Shown here: piece after piece, positions 6,721 through 12,351 of the stretch
Position numbering within the stretch: the stretch's first letter is position 1
How the letters are laid out: each line of letters begins with the position of its first letter
NCBI GenBank assembly: GCA_002329125.1
Contig: DCXX01000068.1
Coordinates: 1 to 12,351 of the forward strand
DNA from: Fidelibacterota bacterium UBA2125
GTDB taxonomy: Bacteria; Fidelibacterota; Marinisomatia; Marinisomatales; S15-B10
Length of the DNA: 12,351 nt
Direction of reading: 5' to 3'
Translations under genes and position numbers: made by a program
Notes under the pieces: generated by a model
Databases searched by the model: none
Told to the model about the DNA's origin: nothing
Seen by the model: only the letters and a program-made list of their open reading frames with translations

Positions 6721-7731
6721 TTAAAAGAGTCCTTTTAGCTCTTTCTCAAGCATCGCTTCTCCATTGTTCATAAAAACTGCCTCAACAGGGACATAGCGAA
6801 TATATCCGTCTTGTCTTTCAATTTCTGGAAGCTTCACCCAGTCTTTCTCTGTTGTAACAAGGTGAGTTGCACCCAAGCTCGTCGCTTTTGTTTTTAGCTG
6901 TCCTATTTCTGATTCGCTGTAAACGTGGTGATCGGGAAATGGCTGTAACTCAATCACTTCCATGTTAAGCTGATTCAAAAGAAAGAGAAATGATTCAGGA
7001 TCCCCAATTCCGCAAAAAGAAAATACCTTCACCCCTTTCAAACATTCAGTACCCGTCATGGAAAGGCCGCTTTTCAAACTCTTTAGTGAACGTTGATGCA
7101 CCCATTTTCTGACGGTCGCTGCTGGCCGTGATTGATCGGCTCTGCTCCAGATTACCAGGTCCGCCCGTTTTAGTGACCAGACTGGCTCACGCAAACGGCC
7201 ATAGGGCATCATCTTGTAATTTTCCTGTGGCTCTCGGCTGTTGATCAGCACAATATCTAAGTCTCTCTCAACGGCGCGGTGCTGGAAGGCATCATCAAGA
7301 ATAATAACATCACATTTAAAATGTTCCATCGCCAAAATAGCGCCTCGGTACCTCACCTCATCCACGATCACTGGCACAGTTGGAAGTTGCCGTGCCATAA
7401 GAAAGGCTTCGTCGCCAGCTTCATTCCAAGGCACGAGAATGTTTTCTCCATCTGATACTACCACAGTTCCCTTTGTTTCTCTCATGTAACCCCTACTAAT
7501 AACGCAAGGCCGCTTTCCAAGCTCATGCAATATGTGGGCAATGGCCACAACTGTGGGCGTTTTGCCTGTCCCCCCTAACGTAATGTTCCCGACGCTCACC
7601 ACGGGAACTGGCAATTTGTGGCTTACAAAGAATCCTATTGCATAGAACAAATTGCGCCAGACGGTTAACCCCCAGTAAAAAAGAGCTACGGGGAAAAACA
7701 TATATTTGAACCTATCCGCTAATCCACGCAT
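6721..7731 (-). CDS. lpxK: Tetraacyldisaccharide 4'-kinase LpxK
   Basis: LpxK phosphorylates the 4' position of the tetraacyl-disaccharide 1-phosphate with ATP at the inner face of the cytoplasmic membrane, giving lipid IVA. The product has 336 residues, the usual family length. An N-terminal membrane-associated helix (about 11-36) precedes the P-loop GNITLGGTGKTP (48-59). Further hallmarks are GDEAFLMA (106-113), the Walker B-like VIILDDAFQH (142-151), FPDHH (265-269) and TTEKDWVKL (293-301). The start is ATG 7731, with AGGAAG 6 bases upstream, and it overlaps the 3' end of the acyltransferase gene by 20 bases, which suggests coupled translation. It is the last gene of the lipid A unit and converges on the large Ig-repeat gene with a 4-base gap. 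All key motifs are present, so I expect an active enzyme. Confidence 0.96.
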   Translation of the reverse strand: MRGLADRFKYMFFPVALFYWGLTVWRNLFYAIGFFVSHKLPVPVVSVGNITLGGTGKTPTVVAIAHILHELGKRPCVISRGYMRETKGTVVVSDGENILVPWNEAGDEAFLMARQLPTVPVIVDEVRYRGAILAMEHFKCDVIILDDAFQHRAVERDLDIVLINSREPQENYKMMPYGRLREPVWSLKRADLVIWSRADQSRPAATVRKWVHQRSLKSLKSGLSMTGTECLKGVKVFSFCGIGDPESFLFLLNQLNMEVIELQPFPDHHVYSESEIGQLKTKATSLGATHLVTTEKDWVKLPEIERQDGYIRYVPVEAVFMNNGEAMLEKELKGLF

Positions 7732-8416
7732 CTGCTTCTTCCTGAGCTTTAATCATTCCAGCTGTTATAGCATCTTTAACGCTGTCTCCCTCAGCAAGGT
7801 CCTTTACATCCACAGGGTAACCCACAACGTGCACTATCCGTCCAAATGGTTTGGGAATCACAAACGTGTCCCAATTCCTTATTTCCCACCCCCTCGATGC
7901 CTGACCAGACACAGGCACCATAATGGCCTCTGTACGCAAAGCACTTTTAATAGCCCCTTCCTTAACTTCATATTCGGGACCTTGTGATCCGTCTGGGGTA
8001 ATGAACAGTTTGCCCCCGTCGTTTAGAACCCTTATCATTTCCATATAGGCTTTGGAGCCACCCCGACTACCAGACCCACGTAACATTTTCCACCCTAGCT
8101 TTGTGGCAATTCTGGATATGATTTCAGCATCATTGTTTAACCCAGCAAGGGCATAATAGTTGTGTCTATTCCACTGAAATACAGGAAAAAGCAGTCGTCC
8201 ATGCCAACAACATATTAAAACTGGTCTGCCGGATGATACCGCTTCATTTAACCGCTCGCCATTCAATACCGTCTGCCTGTTGACCCAAAAGAAACATCTT
8301 AACAACCAATATCCAAAGAATGCGGAAATTATAATTCTGAAACCCAAAACAATTCTAATCTGTTTCCAGACGTTCCAGTATGAGACGGGCAACTTTTTTG
8401 GAGGCGCCCGGGCCAC
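7712..8416 (-). CDS. DUF374-type lysophospholipid/lipid A acyltransferase family protein
   Basis: The frame encodes up to 234 residues. A hydrophobic N-terminal segment (about 20-45) is followed by the DUF374 hallmarks: CCWHGRLLFP (69-78), GSGSRGG (114-120), PDGSQGP (141-147) and a K-x-G-A-I-K-S-A-L segment leading to VPVSG (167-171). The family is related to glycerolipid acyltransferases, and the WH with the later PDG probably mark the active site. Its place between lpxB and lpxK suggests acylation of a lipid A precursor, perhaps in place of LpxL/LpxM; the substrate is inferred only. The start is doubtful. The frame opens with GTG at 8416, overlapping lpxB by 62 bases with no clear ribosome site. 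In-frame TTG codons at 8392 and 8347 are alternatives, and no ATG occurs before the conserved core. Confidence 0.85.
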   Translation of the reverse strand: MARAPPKKLPVSYWNVWKQIRIVLGFRIIISAFFGYWLLRCFFWVNRQTVLNGERLNEAVSSGRPVLICCWHGRLLFPVFQWNRHNYYALAGLNNDAEIISRIATKLGWKMLRGSGSRGGSKAYMEMIRVLNDGGKLFITPDGSQGPEYEVKEGAIKSALRTEAIMVPVSGQASRGWEIRNWDTFVIPKPFGRIVHVVGYPVDVKDLAEGDSVKDAITAGMIKAQEEADAWISG

Positions 8417-9473
8417 CTAGTTGTCGTTTGACCTCACTCAACCGATTCACTGCCTGTTCCCTCAAATCCTCTGACCGGAGCCATTTTTTCAGGCAATCTG
8501 CTATTTTCTCAGGTCTAGCACGGTTCTGTAATAACTCTGGAAGCACTTCCTCCTTTGCAAGGAGGTTTGTCATTGATGCATAAGAGACTTGAGTCACTTT
8601 GTTGGCGATGATCCAAGTCAATGGATTCATCTTATATATGACAACGCTTGGAACACCGTATATGGCCGATTGAAGAGAGACGGTCCCCGAGCTGACAATG
8701 CCGATTGACGCATATTTCAATACCATCTCTGGTGTATCAGTCTCTATGTGGATCTTATCTCCAATTTCTTGAGGGAGCTCTACTGCTGGAGCTTTACCAA
8801 CTATAGCTGATATTCCAATGTCTCTTTTTACTAATTCTACCGTTGTGATCATTGTTTTCAGGTGGCGATTTACTTCTTGCTGGCGGCTCCCAGGCATGAG
8901 AGCAAGAACAATGGTGTCGGTAGAAAGGCTATGTTTATCAAGAAAACGTTCTCTCTCCATAAAATTGGGTTCTCCATCCAGAAAAGGATGACCCACATAT
9001 GTTGCCTCTACTCCTCGTTGGTGATACCATTGTTCTTCAAAAGGAAAAATACATAGCATTTGATCCACACATTCACGAATTATCTCAATGCGTTTTTCTT
9101 TCCATGCCCAAAGTTGAGGGCTGATGTAGTATGTAACGGGTATTTCTCTTTTTTTAAGCTCTTTGGCTAACCTGAGATTAAAGCCTGGATAGTCAATGAG
9201 GATTGCCCGGGCAGGATTTCTCTTTTCACATTCTGATACCACTTTATTATAAACGGTCCTCAGAAACCAATAATGTTTCGCCACTTCCACAAACCCCATA
9301 AAGGCCATATTCTCCGCATGCTCCACAAGTTGAACGCCTCCCCGCCTGAGTTTGTCACCGCCGATACCAAAGAAGGTCACGTCCTTTGAAGCTGCTTTAA
9401 GTTGGCTTACAAGGGCGGCGCCGTGCTGGTCTGCCGATGTTTCCCCTGCAACAATGAGAATTTCTTTGGTCAC
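8355..9473 (-). CDS. lpxB: Lipid-A-disaccharide synthase LpxB
   Basis: LpxB (glycosyltransferase family 19) condenses UDP-2,3-diacylglucosamine with lipid X to form the beta-1,6 lipid A disaccharide at the inner membrane. With a GTG start at 9473 the product has 372 residues, as usual. It begins directly with the family N-terminus, EILIVAGETSADQHG (4-18). Other conserved parts are GIGGDKL (36-42), IDYPGFNLRLA (93-103, with Asp94 matching the proposed catalytic Asp), ISPQLWAWKEKR (117-128), YVGHP (159-163), MPGSRQQEV (193-201), SSGTVSLQSAIYGVPSVV (261-278) and TNLLAKEEVLPELLQ (302-316). GTG 9473 is chosen because GGTGA stands 7 bases upstream, whereas the frame-opening TTG at 9509 would add 12 residues outside the family. 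The ribosome site overlaps the stop codon of the methyltransferase gene, so translation is probably coupled. Confidence 0.96.
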   Translation of the reverse strand: MTKEILIVAGETSADQHGAALVSQLKAASKDVTFFGIGGDKLRRGGVQLVEHAENMAFMGFVEVAKHYWFLRTVYNKVVSECEKRNPARAILIDYPGFNLRLAKELKKREIPVTYYISPQLWAWKEKRIEIIRECVDQMLCIFPFEEQWYHQRGVEATYVGHPFLDGEPNFMERERFLDKHSLSTDTIVLALMPGSRQQEVNRHLKTMITTVELVKRDIGISAIVGKAPAVELPQEIGDKIHIETDTPEMVLKYASIGIVSSGTVSLQSAIYGVPSVVIYKMNPLTWIIANKVTQVSYASMTNLLAKEEVLPELLQNRARPEKIADCLKKWLRSEDLREQAVNRLSEVKRQLGGPGASKKVARLILERLETD

Positions 9474-9480
9474 TATAATT

Positions 9481-9485
9481 TCACC
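9481..9485 (-). promoter_or_regulatory. Ribosome binding site of lpxB overlapping the upstream stop codon
   Basis: On the minus strand this reads GGTGA. Its last three bases are the TGA stop of the methyltransferase gene, and GTG 9473 follows after 7 bases. It decides the lpxB start and suggests that terminating ribosomes feed lpxB. Confidence 0.7.
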
Positions 9486-10059
9486 GTAAAATTGTTGCTT
9501 TGGCAACAATAAAAAGGGAAAAAATAGCTATCATCTGAAAGGTTCGGCGCTCAGTGCGGAATGTTTTATCCCATGTTAAGGGTGATGTTTTGTTGTGTCC
9601 CGACAATGATATCGTGCGGGGGATAAAACGGGGAACAGTAGTTAAATATAATCTGTATTCATCTCCAAACTTGTCCGTAAGGATCTCCTCTTCAAGAGAT
9701 ATAATTAAACCGTATTGCAGAAAAAAGAAAGCAACAGTAATCCCCAACAGCTGCCACATAAAAGGACCACCAGCCATCAATACAACCCCAACATAGATAA
9801 TAATGTTACCCAAGTAAAGAGGGTTTCTAACATAACCAAAAGGGCCAGATGTACAGAGGGCGGGAGCGCCCACTTTTCTCGTCCTTGTTGCGCCACCTGC
9901 ATGATGAACACCATTTAATCTTATGATTTCTCCAACAAGAACCAGGAGAAATCCAACTATTGTGGCGGAACCACTGGGATCTGCAAAAAATATTATGGCA
10001 AAAGCCAGCGGAATAGGTGTATAGCTTCGATTCTTAAAGAAAAATTGGCGGACATCCAT
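9481..10059 (-). CDS. ICMT/PEMT-family membrane methyltransferase (possible lipid A phosphate methyltransferase)
   Basis: The product is a 192-residue integral membrane protein with hydrophobic segments at about 15-27, 33-49, 83-98, 102-121 and 173-189. The family signature is complete: TSGPFGYVRNPLYLGN (70-85), the Glu cluster EEE (123-125), FGDEYRLYL (131-139) and VPRFIP (142-147). These match the SAM-binding C-terminal half of isoprenylcysteine carboxyl methyltransferase and phospholipid N-methyltransferase proteins. Bacteria generally lack prenylated CaaX proteins, so the substrate is probably a lipid. It lies 29 bases after the oxidoreductase gene and 7 bases before lpxB. The Ste14-like Leptospira enzyme LmtA methylates the lipid A 1-phosphate, so a lipid A substrate is an attractive inference. 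Other substrates remain possible. ATG 10059 has only a weak upstream ribosome site. Confidence 0.85.
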   Translation of the reverse strand: MDVRQFFFKNRSYTPIPLAFAIIFFADPSGSATIVGFLLVLVGEIIRLNGVHHAGGATRTRKVGAPALCTSGPFGYVRNPLYLGNIIIYVGVVLMAGGPFMWQLLGITVAFFFLQYGLIISLEEEILTDKFGDEYRLYLTTVPRFIPRTISLSGHNKTSPLTWDKTFRTERRTFQMIAIFSLFIVAKATILR

Positions 10060-10088
10060 ATCAAAAATTCAACCCAACCCGCAAATCA

Positions 10089-11087
10089 TTAGAGATCTTT
10101 CTCGATTTTCTCCTGTATGAGCAGAGCAAGGCGTAGTGCTTCTCGACCGTCTTCTCCTGATACGATAGGTTCTGACTTGCCTTCAATGGCCTCTACAAAG
10201 TTTGTCAATTCCATTTGAAGGGCGTTTACTTTCTCCTGTTTTGGTTTCTCGTACACAATCTGCCTGTGGTTGCCGTTTCGCTCCAAAGGTGCAGAAAGCA
10301 ATGCTTCAGGGTCTTCTACGTCTGCATCCAACACCTTATACACTTCAGTAAGCCCCTGCAAAAAGTCAATAGTTATATATATGTCTCTCTCAAACAGGCG
10401 TAGCTTCCGAACATAATCTTTGGCCACCCTGCTTGATGTAATGTTGGCAACACAACCGTTTTTAAACCGAATGCGGGCATTTGCAATGTCTACGGAACTT
10501 GTCATAATAGAAACACCAGTAGCAGCTACACTTTTAACAGGTGAATTAACTAAAGAGAGAATTATGTCGAGGTCGTGGATCATAAGATCTAACACAACTG
10601 GGACTTCCGTTCCACGTACACGGTACGGCGCAAGCCGATGTGTTTCAATATAATCGGGCTCCAAGGGGATTTTTTCCCTTCTTAGAGTCAAAACAGCCGG
10701 ATTCAACCGCTCTACATGGCCCACTTGAAGTATCACATTTTGTTTCTTTGCCTGCTTAACCAACTCGTCAGCCTCTTCCAGCGTCAGACATAATGGTTTT
10801 TCTATAAAAATATCCTTTCCCGCTCCAAGGCACGCTTTCCCAACGGAAAAGTGCTCTGACGTAGGCACGGCGATGATGAGTGCATCACTCTTTTCAATTA
10901 TTTCATCAAGAGATTGGGTTGCACATACTCCTGTATTCTTGGCCACTTTTTTCGAAATTGAGTTATTAATGTCGAAAAATCCAGCACAAGTGGCTGTTGG
11001 GTGATTCAGCACATTGACCAGGTGTTTCTTCCCAAGGTGCCCAACACCAATAATTCCAATAACTTTTGAAGATATAGGATTACTCAT
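10089..11087 (-). CDS. Gfo/Idh/MocA-family NAD(P)-dependent oxidoreductase linked to lipid A genes
   Basis: With ATG 11087 the product has 332 residues. The N-terminal Rossmann fold begins at once (VIGIIGVGHLGKKH, 9-22, glycine motif GVGHLG at 14-19). IAVPTSEHF (72-80) follows, then the family EKP with its conserved lysine (96-98), GHVERLNPAV (123-132) and the catalytic-region motif DLMIHDLD (167-174). Proteins of this subgroup often precede lpxB in other Gram-negatives, and GnnA, which oxidises the 3-OH of UDP-GlcNAc before GnnB transamination, belongs to this superfamily. A UDP-sugar 3-dehydrogenase role in lipid A synthesis is therefore possible, but no aminotransferase (GnnB) is in the window. 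The frame could extend 39 residues upstream to a GTG at 11204. That part does not resemble the family and the Rossmann motif would be oddly deep, so I reject it. GAGAG lies 8 bases before the chosen ATG. It is the first gene of the five-gene unit. Confidence 0.9.
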   Translation of the reverse strand: MSNPISSKVIGIIGVGHLGKKHLVNVLNHPTATCAGFFDINNSISKKVAKNTGVCATQSLDEIIEKSDALIIAVPTSEHFSVGKACLGAGKDIFIEKPLCLTLEEADELVKQAKKQNVILQVGHVERLNPAVLTLRREKIPLEPDYIETHRLAPYRVRGTEVPVVLDLMIHDLDIILSLVNSPVKSVAATGVSIMTSSVDIANARIRFKNGCVANITSSRVAKDYVRKLRLFERDIYITIDFLQGLTEVYKVLDADVEDPEALLSAPLERNGNHRQIVYEKPKQEKVNALQMELTNFVEAIEGKSEPIVSGEDGREALRLALLIQEKIEKDL

Positions 11088-11096
11088 GAGAACGAC

Positions 11097-11119
11097 TCTC
11101 TCTGGCAAATATAGAGAGA
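11097..11119 (-). promoter_or_regulatory. Inverted repeat covering the ribosome binding site of the oxidoreductase gene
   Basis: TCTCTCT (11097-11103) and AGAGAGA (11113-11119) form a perfect 7-bp stem with a 9-base loop. In minus-strand mRNA the 3' arm, AGAGAGA, is the likely Shine-Dalgarno of the oxidoreductase gene, so folding could limit its translation. The stem has only three G-C pairs, so the effect may be small. Confidence 0.3.
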
Positions 11120-11166
11120 ATTGGACGAATTGCCGAAAGGGAAAGTCCTCCTGCCAAATATGCAGA

Positions 11167-11195
11167 TTCATCTTGCCTATTTTGGTACTTATGAT
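11167..11195 (+). promoter_or_regulatory. Weak candidate promoter for the acidic-tail membrane protein gene
   Basis: TATGAT (11190-11195) matches the -10 consensus at 5 of 6 positions. The best 17-base-spaced -35 is TTCATC (11167-11172), matching only 3 of 6. The site lies in the divergent spacer shared with the lipid A unit. The region must hold promoters in both directions, but this particular call is tentative. Confidence 0.25.
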
Positions 11196-11243
11196 CAATT
11201 TCACCTTTGGTAGCTACTTCCGAGGTAGAGAAAATCAAAATCG

Positions 11244-11801
11244 ATGAACATTAATGTGAATTCATTTATCAGTGCAATCGTTGTGCTTTTAGCCCTGGCT
11301 GGATTTGCGGCTGCTGTTGCCTTCGGCGAGTTCCGTCTTGCTCTGATGTCTGTGGTGGGTGGACTTCTTGTCTGGTTCGCCTGTCTGAGTTTTATGAAAA
11401 TCAAAGTTGATTCTCTTCCAATTGTGGTCACACTTTTTGGATTCCTCGCTGGGACCGTTGTCTTTCTGGATCAGGCAATTGAAAAGGATATGTGGGGAGG
11501 TTATCACGTTTTACCTGAGCCTGCACTTTTTTCTTTTGTTCTCTGGTTCCTTGCCATGACGCCTGGCGCTTTTCTTTTCTACTGGAAAAGTGCGCAGCCT
11601 CAAGTAGTCTCTTCTCCTTCTGTTGTGCCACCGGAGGTACCGCCCGCACCCCAGCCTGTTAAACCGGTGGAGGTGGGTGTTGAGCGTGATAATATGAATA
11701 TGTGGATGCCAGAGGAATACGAGGTTGAATATGATCCTGAAATGATCGAAGCTTATCTTGAAGCATATGAAGATGGTGGCGAGGAGTACGAAGGGGAATA
11801 A
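11244..11801 (+). CDS. Four-helix membrane protein with Pro-rich linker and acidic, Tyr-rich C-terminal tail
   Basis: I do not recognise this 185-residue protein. Four hydrophobic segments are visible at about 8-27, 31-51, 58-76 and 93-114, joined by short loops. They are followed by a Pro/Val linker (119-142) and a tail (157-185) in which 14 of 29 residues are Asp or Glu, 5 are Tyr and none is Lys or Arg. Lys115 after the fourth helix and the even number of helices would place both ends in the cytoplasm by the positive-inside rule, though few basic residues are available to judge. The ribosome site is poor: GAGG lies 18 bases before ATG 11244, beyond usual spacing, and no better in-frame start exists nearby. 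It is divergent from the lipid A unit and followed by a strong terminator, so it is probably monocistronic. Confidence 0.8.
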   Translation: MNINVNSFISAIVVLLALAGFAAAVAFGEFRLALMSVVGGLLVWFACLSFMKIKVDSLPIVVTLFGFLAGTVVFLDQAIEKDMWGGYHVLPEPALFSFVLWFLAMTPGAFLFYWKSAQPQVVSSPSVVPPEVPPAPQPVKPVEVGVERDNMNMWMPEEYEVEYDPEMIEAYLEAYEDGGEEYEGE

Positions 11802-11835
11802 TTTTTTGCCTACAAATATTTGTTTTGAAATCCTT

Positions 11836-11868
11836 AAAGGGCGGCAATCCAGTCGCCCTTTCTTTTTT
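11836..11868 (+). terminator. Rho-independent terminator after the acidic-tail membrane protein gene
   Basis: AAAGGGCG (11836-11843) and CGCCCTTT (11854-11861) form a perfect 8-bp stem, extendable inward by a G-T and a C-G pair to a 6-base loop. CTTTTTT (11862-11868) follows. It begins 35 bases after the stop codon and separates this gene from the SulP gene. Confidence 0.88.
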
Positions 11869-12016
11869 CCGGCATCTAAAGGTCGATAGCACTTCTCTTT
11901 TTTCTGGTTCCAGTTAGGTGAATATTCTCGTTTACAACTGCTGGGAAACAAAGAATAGGAAACCCGAGTCTACCTGTGTCTAAATTGCTGTTTTCTGATC
12001 TTGGCTCAAAACCGCA

Positions 12017-12351
12017 ATGAACAAAAACACCTTAATGTCTGATTTTGTCCCGGGGATTATTGCCGGCACTATTAATGCCATTGTGTGCATTGTTTCGGCA
12101 ATGGCGCTGGCAGCCCTCCTGTTTACTGGTCCTTTGGCAAGTTTTCTATCCCAAGGCATTGGAATTCTTTTACTTGGAACTATCATTTTCGCTCTCTTTT
12201 CCGCCCTTACTGCCACCTATCCCCTAATCTTCATCGCCCCACAGGACATTCCTATTGCCATTCTTGCTCTCATGGCGGCAACCGTGGCCGCGGGTGTAGA
12301 AAGTGAATTAGATGCTGAACATGCATACCAGTTCGTTTTTGTTGCTATCGG
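12017..12351 (+). CDS. SulP-family anion transporter, N-terminal part (runs off the window)
   Basis: The visible 111 residues are highly hydrophobic. They match the start of SulP/SLC26 transporters, in particular the bacterial type that may carry a C-terminal cyclic-nucleotide-binding domain. The first segment DFVPGIIAGTINAIVCIVSA (9-28) corresponds to the SulP opening helix. FTGPLASFLSQGIGILLLG (36-54) and APQDIPIAILALMAA (76-90) contain the family's conserved GPL and PQD-x-P features. Such proteins import sulfate, bicarbonate or other anions, usually by sodium or proton symport; the substrate cannot be told here. ATG 12017 is the most upstream possible start, since an in-frame stop lies at 11996-11998; ATG 12035 is the alternative. 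Neither has a clear Shine-Dalgarno. A terminator precedes it, so it should have its own promoter in 11869-12016, where I found no convincing boxes. Confidence 0.8.
   Translation, partial: MNKNTLMSDFVPGIIAGTINAIVCIVSAMALAALLFTGPLASFLSQGIGILLLGTIIFALFSALTATYPLIFIAPQDIPIAILALMAATVAAGVESELDAEHAYQFVFVAI

Noticed and set aside
9474..9509. 12-residue extension of LpxB from a TTG at 9509
   Set aside because: It overlaps the methyltransferase gene and lies outside the family N-terminus. GTG 9473 has a GGTGA site at ideal spacing.
11088..11204. 39-residue N-terminal extension of the Gfo/Idh/MocA oxidoreductase from a GTG at 11204
   Set aside because: The extension does not look like the family, would push the Rossmann glycine motif past residue 50, and would consume most of the divergent promoter spacer. 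ATG 11087 gives a normal N-terminus.
1..12351. tRNA, rRNA, CRISPR array, insertion sequence, integrase or phage genes
   Set aside because: I saw no sequence resembling any of these on either strand. The repeats present are protein-level domain repeats, not DNA repeats.

Overview
The window looks like a chromosomal segment of a Gram-negative bacterium. It carries lipid A biosynthesis genes (lpxB, lpxK), several proteins with Sec-type signal peptides, and a probable beta-barrel protein. Large secreted proteins that combine FG-GAP/VCBS-like repeats with putative-Ig repeats, together with the lpx arrangement, fit the FCB / Marinimicrobia (SAR406) neighbourhood. That placement is an inference from gene style; no marker gene such as rRNA is present. 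There are no tRNA or rRNA genes, CRISPR arrays, insertion sequences or phage genes.

Left part (1-6716): two divergent transcription units start from a spacer at 1071-1250. Leftward are a 307-residue exported, probably outer-membrane protein with two canonical EF-hand-type calcium loops, then the first 24 codons of another exported or membrane protein cut by the window edge. Rightward are two tandem paralogues whose stop and start codons abut. The first (591 aa) has FG-GAP-like repeats, a Pro/Glu-rich linker and one Ig-like domain. The second (1229 aa) has FG-GAP-like repeats, seven Ig-like domains, a domain inserted in the fifth of these, and a hydrophobic C-terminal tail. All three complete proteins are exported and carry acidic loops of calcium-binding type, so a calcium-dependent cell-envelope assembly is a reasonable guess, but no function is known.

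Middle part (6721-11087, minus strand): a tight five-gene unit, transcribed as Gfo/Idh/MocA oxidoreductase, ICMT/PEMT-type membrane methyltransferase, lpxB, DUF374-type acyltransferase, lpxK. LpxB joins UDP-2,3-diacylglucosamine to lipid X and LpxK adds the 4'-phosphate. The other three are plausible lipid A tailoring enzymes. An oxidoreductase of the GnnA superfamily together with an ICMT-like methyltransferase recalls Leptospira, where GnnA/GnnB make diamino-sugar lipid A and the Ste14-like LmtA methylates the lipid A 1-phosphate.

Right part (11088-12351, plus strand): a short divergent promoter region, an unrecognised four-helix membrane protein with a very acidic tail, a clear rho-independent terminator, and the N-terminus of a SulP-family anion transporter that runs off the window.

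No stretch over 300 bases lacks a gene. The spacers (74-146, 1071-1250, 11088-11243, 11802-12016) hold the regulatory elements listed below, apart from 74-146, where nothing clear was seen.
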